Origin: Pseudoalteromonas rubra
Lineage (GTDB): Bacteria > Pseudomonadota > Gammaproteobacteria > Enterobacterales > Alteromonadaceae
Assembly: GCF_000238295.3 (NCBI RefSeq)
Contig: NZ_AHCD03000036.1
Coordinates: 124,001-188,000 of the forward strand
DNA length: 64,000 nt
Direction: 5' to 3'
Positions 61,364 to 64,000 of this stretch are shown in pieces. The translations under genes were made by a program, and so were the position numbers. The notes beneath the pieces are model-generated. The model saw only the letters and a list, made by a program, of their open reading frames with translations. It ran no database searches and was not told the origin of the DNA. Position 1 is the stretch's first letter, and the number at the start of each line of letters is the position of its first letter.

Positions 61364-64000
61364 ATGGTTGTGCAATTGATGAGAACTTCTTTTGTAGCGG
61401 TGTGCGCTGCATGCCTGCTACTTATTGTGAGCACTCAGGCTCGCGCCAATGACTGGCAGACCCTTCATACCGAGCACTTCAGAGTACACTACACACCGAC
61501 CCAGCAGGCCTGGGCGCGATCCGCAGCCGTCGAACTGGAGCTGGTCAGGGATCTGGTGTTACAGCAACAGGGTCGGGCCCTGGATAGTATTGCCGATGTG
61601 GTGGTGTTTGATCCCATCAATGGCGCAAATGGCTTTGCGTTACCCAGCACTGGCACCCCGCTGATGGCGCTGTTTACCACGCCGCCACAGTCAGACTCTG
61701 TGATTGCCAATAGCCCGGGCTGGCAGCAATTATTGATCCTGCATGAATACATTCATCTGGTCCATTTATCTCAACCCAGCCGCAGTGTGTGGCGTCAGCA
61801 TCTGCGTGATTGGTTTGATATTTATGATCTTTCCAGTGCGGTATTACCCCGCTGGGTTGCAGAAGGATATGCCACTTTGCTGGAGTCTCGGCTGACGGGC
61901 CGTGGCCGCCTTTATGACAATTACAGCGAGGCCTTGTTGCGTGCGTTTGCCCGCCAGGGGGCTTTGTTGTCTTACGGGGCGCTGAGCAATGGCGATGGCA
62001 GTTACCGCTCCAGTGCGATGGCGTATTTGCTGGGGGTGAGGTTTTTGGCCTGGCTCGAGGACAAGCATGGTAAAGAGACGCTGGATGCTGTCTGGACGCG
62101 CGTTCATGGCGTACACAAACGCAGCTTTGCCAGCGCCTTTGAAGGGGCATTCGGACAAAGTGCGCCACAGCTGTATCGTCGCTTTATCGCGGAATACACC
62201 TACCTTGCTATGACTCAAGAGCGCGACCTGGATACGTTGAACAGCCCACTGTGGCAGGAGTTTGACTATGCGGCGAGCGATCCTGTGTTGTCCCCGGATG
62301 GCTCGCAAATTGCGCTGACTGAGCGCAGCCGAGATGGAGAACGCTGGCTCAGAGTGTATAAAACCGAAGACAATATTGAAGCCAAACAAGCCTTCGACAA
62401 AGCACAACAGGCCATTTTGGCTGCGGACCCCACAGACATTGCGGATAAGCCCCCGGCCGTATTTAAGCGTGAGCTGGTGGCTGAGCTGGCAGCGCGTGAT
62501 TTTGCAGGCATACACTATCCGCAGTGGCTGGATCAGGAAACGCTGTATTTTGTTGCCCGCGCGCGCGTTGATGAGACGCGGGGCAACCGGGTCAACGATC
62601 TGTATCGCTGGCATATTCCCAGCGGTGAGGTGACGCGATTAACTCAGTCGCTGGGGATCCGCCGTTTTACCTTGCTGGACGCAGATACGCTGTTTGCTGA
62701 GCAGGTACGTAGCGGATTTTCAGAATTGGTGCGGGTCGAGATCAGCAGTAACACAGTCACACCGCTGTCGGCGCGCAACCTCGGCACGGTATACGATTAC
62801 CCGCAGCTTGCCCCTGACAAACGTCAGCTGGCCTACCTGAAAACCGCGCTGAACGGCAACTGGCAATTGTATATACAAGATTTGCAATCCGGCACAGTGC
62901 GCGGTGTCCCCATGCCGCAGGGGTATCAGTACCTGACTGCACCCAGCTGGCAAGCTGACGGACAAGGACTGTACTTTATTGCGGGTCTGAACGGCCAGCT
63001 GGGTGTGTATCGTTACGATATCAAGCAAAACAGCCTGTATCTGATCACTGCCGGACAAGCGGTTTTTGAACAACTGGTGCCCCGGGCGGATCAGCCGCTG
63101 TTATATACTCAATCTACGCCGCAGGGCACGCGATTGCATGCGCTGGATAGCCAGATCACGGAACAGCCGGTCACTGCCCTCAGTGAGGATTTTGCTGTGC
63201 CGCTGGGTAAAACCGATGCCGTGGTACTGCCTGACGCACAGATTTATGACGCTGAGGAGCACGCTATTACCCACAGTGATTACCAGTGGCTGAAGCAAAA
63301 TGCGTCCGTGGCATTATCAATGCAAGCCAGCACTGCTGCCAGTGAATTGCTGAGCGTGGGCGTCAAAGGCAGCGATTTGCTACAGCAATTATCTTGGCAA
63401 CTGGGACTGACACAAAGCAGCGACAATGTACTGGATGGCAGTTTTGCCGCGCTGCGCTACCGCTGGGGAGATTGGCGGTTTGATGCCCACCTGAGCAACT
63501 ACCGCTTAGACAGCCGTCACCAGCATGGTGAGGCACAGCCGGTCAGGTTGCATGGCACAGGACTGAGCACCAGTGTGAGTTATGAGTGGCGTTTTGATAC
63601 CTTGTCTGTTGCGCCTTTTGCTGCGGTTACCCACTATGATGATGAAGGCGATGAGGCCAAGACCTCGCAGTGGACCGGGCTGGAGCATGGCTGGCAATAC
63701 TACCAACAGGATTCTGCCCTGGGCTATCGTCTTAAAGCTGCCATCTTGAGTGGTGACAGCCAGGGACACGGTTATGACTGGCAAGGGTATGGCAAGGTGT
63801 GGGACTGGCCCTGGTTTGCGGGTGTGCAGTCTCAGTATCGCGACGCTCAATTGCTGCGTTTGGGCGGGTTTGATAACAATATCCTCAGTGGCCGCACCCG
63901 CAGCGATCTGGTGCTCAGCCCCGAGCTGCCTTTTCAGTTTGCTACCGGCCGGCATTATTACGGCTATGAACTGGCATCCAGCTGGTCACTGGGTCAGCCC
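61364..64000 (+). CDS. HExxH metallopeptidase-like, PD40 propeller and beta-barrel protein (3' end missing)
   Basis: 879 codons before the window ends. The start at ATG 61364 follows GAGG. A signal peptide ends at ~29 (STQARAN). A gluzincin-like domain has HEYIHLVH and, ~40 residues on, WVAEGYATLLES, giving the HExxH and Glu ligands of peptidase MA-like proteins. PD40/TolB-like repeats follow from ~300 (DPVLSPDGSQIALTERS). From ~680 the sequence alternates like an outer-membrane barrel (ALRYRWGDWRFDAHLS). It is probably an outer-membrane protein with a periplasmic or surface peptidase domain. The substrate is unknown. Confidence 0.75.
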   Translation, partial: MVVQLMRTSFVAVCAACLLLIVSTQARANDWQTLHTEHFRVHYTPTQQAWARSAAVELELVRDLVLQQQGRALDSIADVVVFDPINGANGFALPSTGTPLMALFTTPPQSDSVIANSPGWQQLLILHEYIHLVHLSQPSRSVWRQHLRDWFDIYDLSSAVLPRWVAEGYATLLESRLTGRGRLYDNYSEALLRAFARQGALLSYGALSNGDGSYRSSAMAYLLGVRFLAWLEDKHGKETLDAVWTRVHGVHKRSFASAFEGAFGQSAPQLYRRFIAEYTYLAMTQERDLDTLNSPLWQEFDYAASDPVLSPDGSQIALTERSRDGERWLRVYKTEDNIEAKQAFDKAQQAILAADPTDIADKPPAVFKRELVAELAARDFAGIHYPQWLDQETLYFVARARVDETRGNRVNDLYRWHIPSGEVTRLTQSLGIRRFTLLDADTLFAEQVRSGFSELVRVEISSNTVTPLSARNLGTVYDYPQLAPDKRQLAYLKTALNGNWQLYIQDLQSGTVRGVPMPQGYQYLTAPSWQADGQGLYFIAGLNGQLGVYRYDIKQNSLYLITAGQAVFEQLVPRADQPLLYTQSTPQGTRLHALDSQITEQPVTALSEDFAVPLGKTDAVVLPDAQIYDAEEHAITHSDYQWLKQNASVALSMQASTAASELLSVGVKGSDLLQQLSWQLGLTQSSDNVLDGSFAALRYRWGDWRFDAHLSNYRLDSRHQHGEAQPVRLHGTGLSTSVSYEWRFDTLSVAPFAAVTHYDDEGDEAKTSQWTGLEHGWQYYQQDSALGYRLKAAILSGDSQGHGYDWQGYGKVWDWPWFAGVQSQYRDAQLLRLGGFDNNILSGRTRSDLVLSPELPFQFATGRHYYGYELASSWSLGQP

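Noticed and set aside
1..64000. tRNA, rRNA, CRISPR, prophage or intact insertion sequence
   Set aside because: Searched by eye for T-loop sequences, regular spaced direct repeats, transposase motifs and phage genes. None was convincing; a covariance or profile search would settle it.

Overview
The window looks like chromosome of a marine gammaproteobacterium, most likely Pseudoalteromonas. This is inferred from the overall protein character: the glmR-glmS pair, a secreted S8 protease with PA, PKD and chitin-binding-like domains, propeller histidine kinases, wHTH-PD40 membrane regulators and REP-like hairpins of the form CGTCATCCCG...CGGGA. No rRNA, tRNA, CRISPR array, prophage or intact insertion sequence was seen. 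Both ends cut through a gene.

Layout. 1-2.5 kb: 5' part of a TonB-receptor-like outer-membrane protein and a membrane LytTR regulator. 2.6-5.5 kb: 26-bp REP-like tandem repeats, then glmR and glmS with a clear promoter, DeoR-type operators and terminator. 5.6-13.6 kb: an accessory patchwork of secreted NTF2/SnoaL-like proteins, an SDR, an AraC regulator, hydrolases, an unrecognised protein and an HxlR regulator whose 5' end is duplicated. 13.7-18.7 kb: the S8 protease, then two paralogous small exported proteins flanking azlCD. 18.7-24.5 kb: a signalling locus with a 1326-residue propeller-GAF histidine kinase, a coiled-coil membrane protein and a divergent response regulator. 24.6-27.1 kb: an rsgA-like GTPase and a propeller lipoprotein. 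27.4-31.2 kb: a ToxR-like wHTH-TM-PD40 regulator whose 3' end is repeated twice more downstream, a 49-residue exported two-cysteine peptide, and a terminator-bounded GGA-rich intergenic region that may encode a CsrB-like RNA.

31.2-44.6 kb (minus strand) is the most striking unit, a tightly packed six-gene operon. It encodes a TPR/beta-barrel outer-membrane protein, a FecR-domain protein, a 2025-residue Ig-like/delta-60 lipoprotein, a metallo-beta-lactamase-fold hydrolase, a CHASE2 class III nucleotide cyclase and a GAF-HD-GYP protein. It reads as a surface structure coupled to cyclic nucleotide and c-di-GMP signalling; this is inference. 44.8-46.7 kb: an orphan solute-binding protein, a signal peptidase II homologue and a DUF454 protein. 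46.9-53.4 kb (plus strand) is a second unusual unit: an M20 carbamoylase-type hydrolase, a signal/TM protein, an SSS symporter, a 40-residue membrane protein, an ATCase-like carbamoyltransferase lacking the aspartate-binding Arg and Gln, and a glutamine-dependent asparagine-synthetase homologue. It suggests an unassigned ureido or amide pathway.

53.5-64 kb: an OprP-like porin, an MCP with a dCache amino-acid-binding motif, a hexose-6-phosphate mutarotase, an NtrC-type regulator/kinase pair, a small membrane protein behind a Fur-box-like site, and the start of a large HExxH-propeller-barrel protein that runs off the window.
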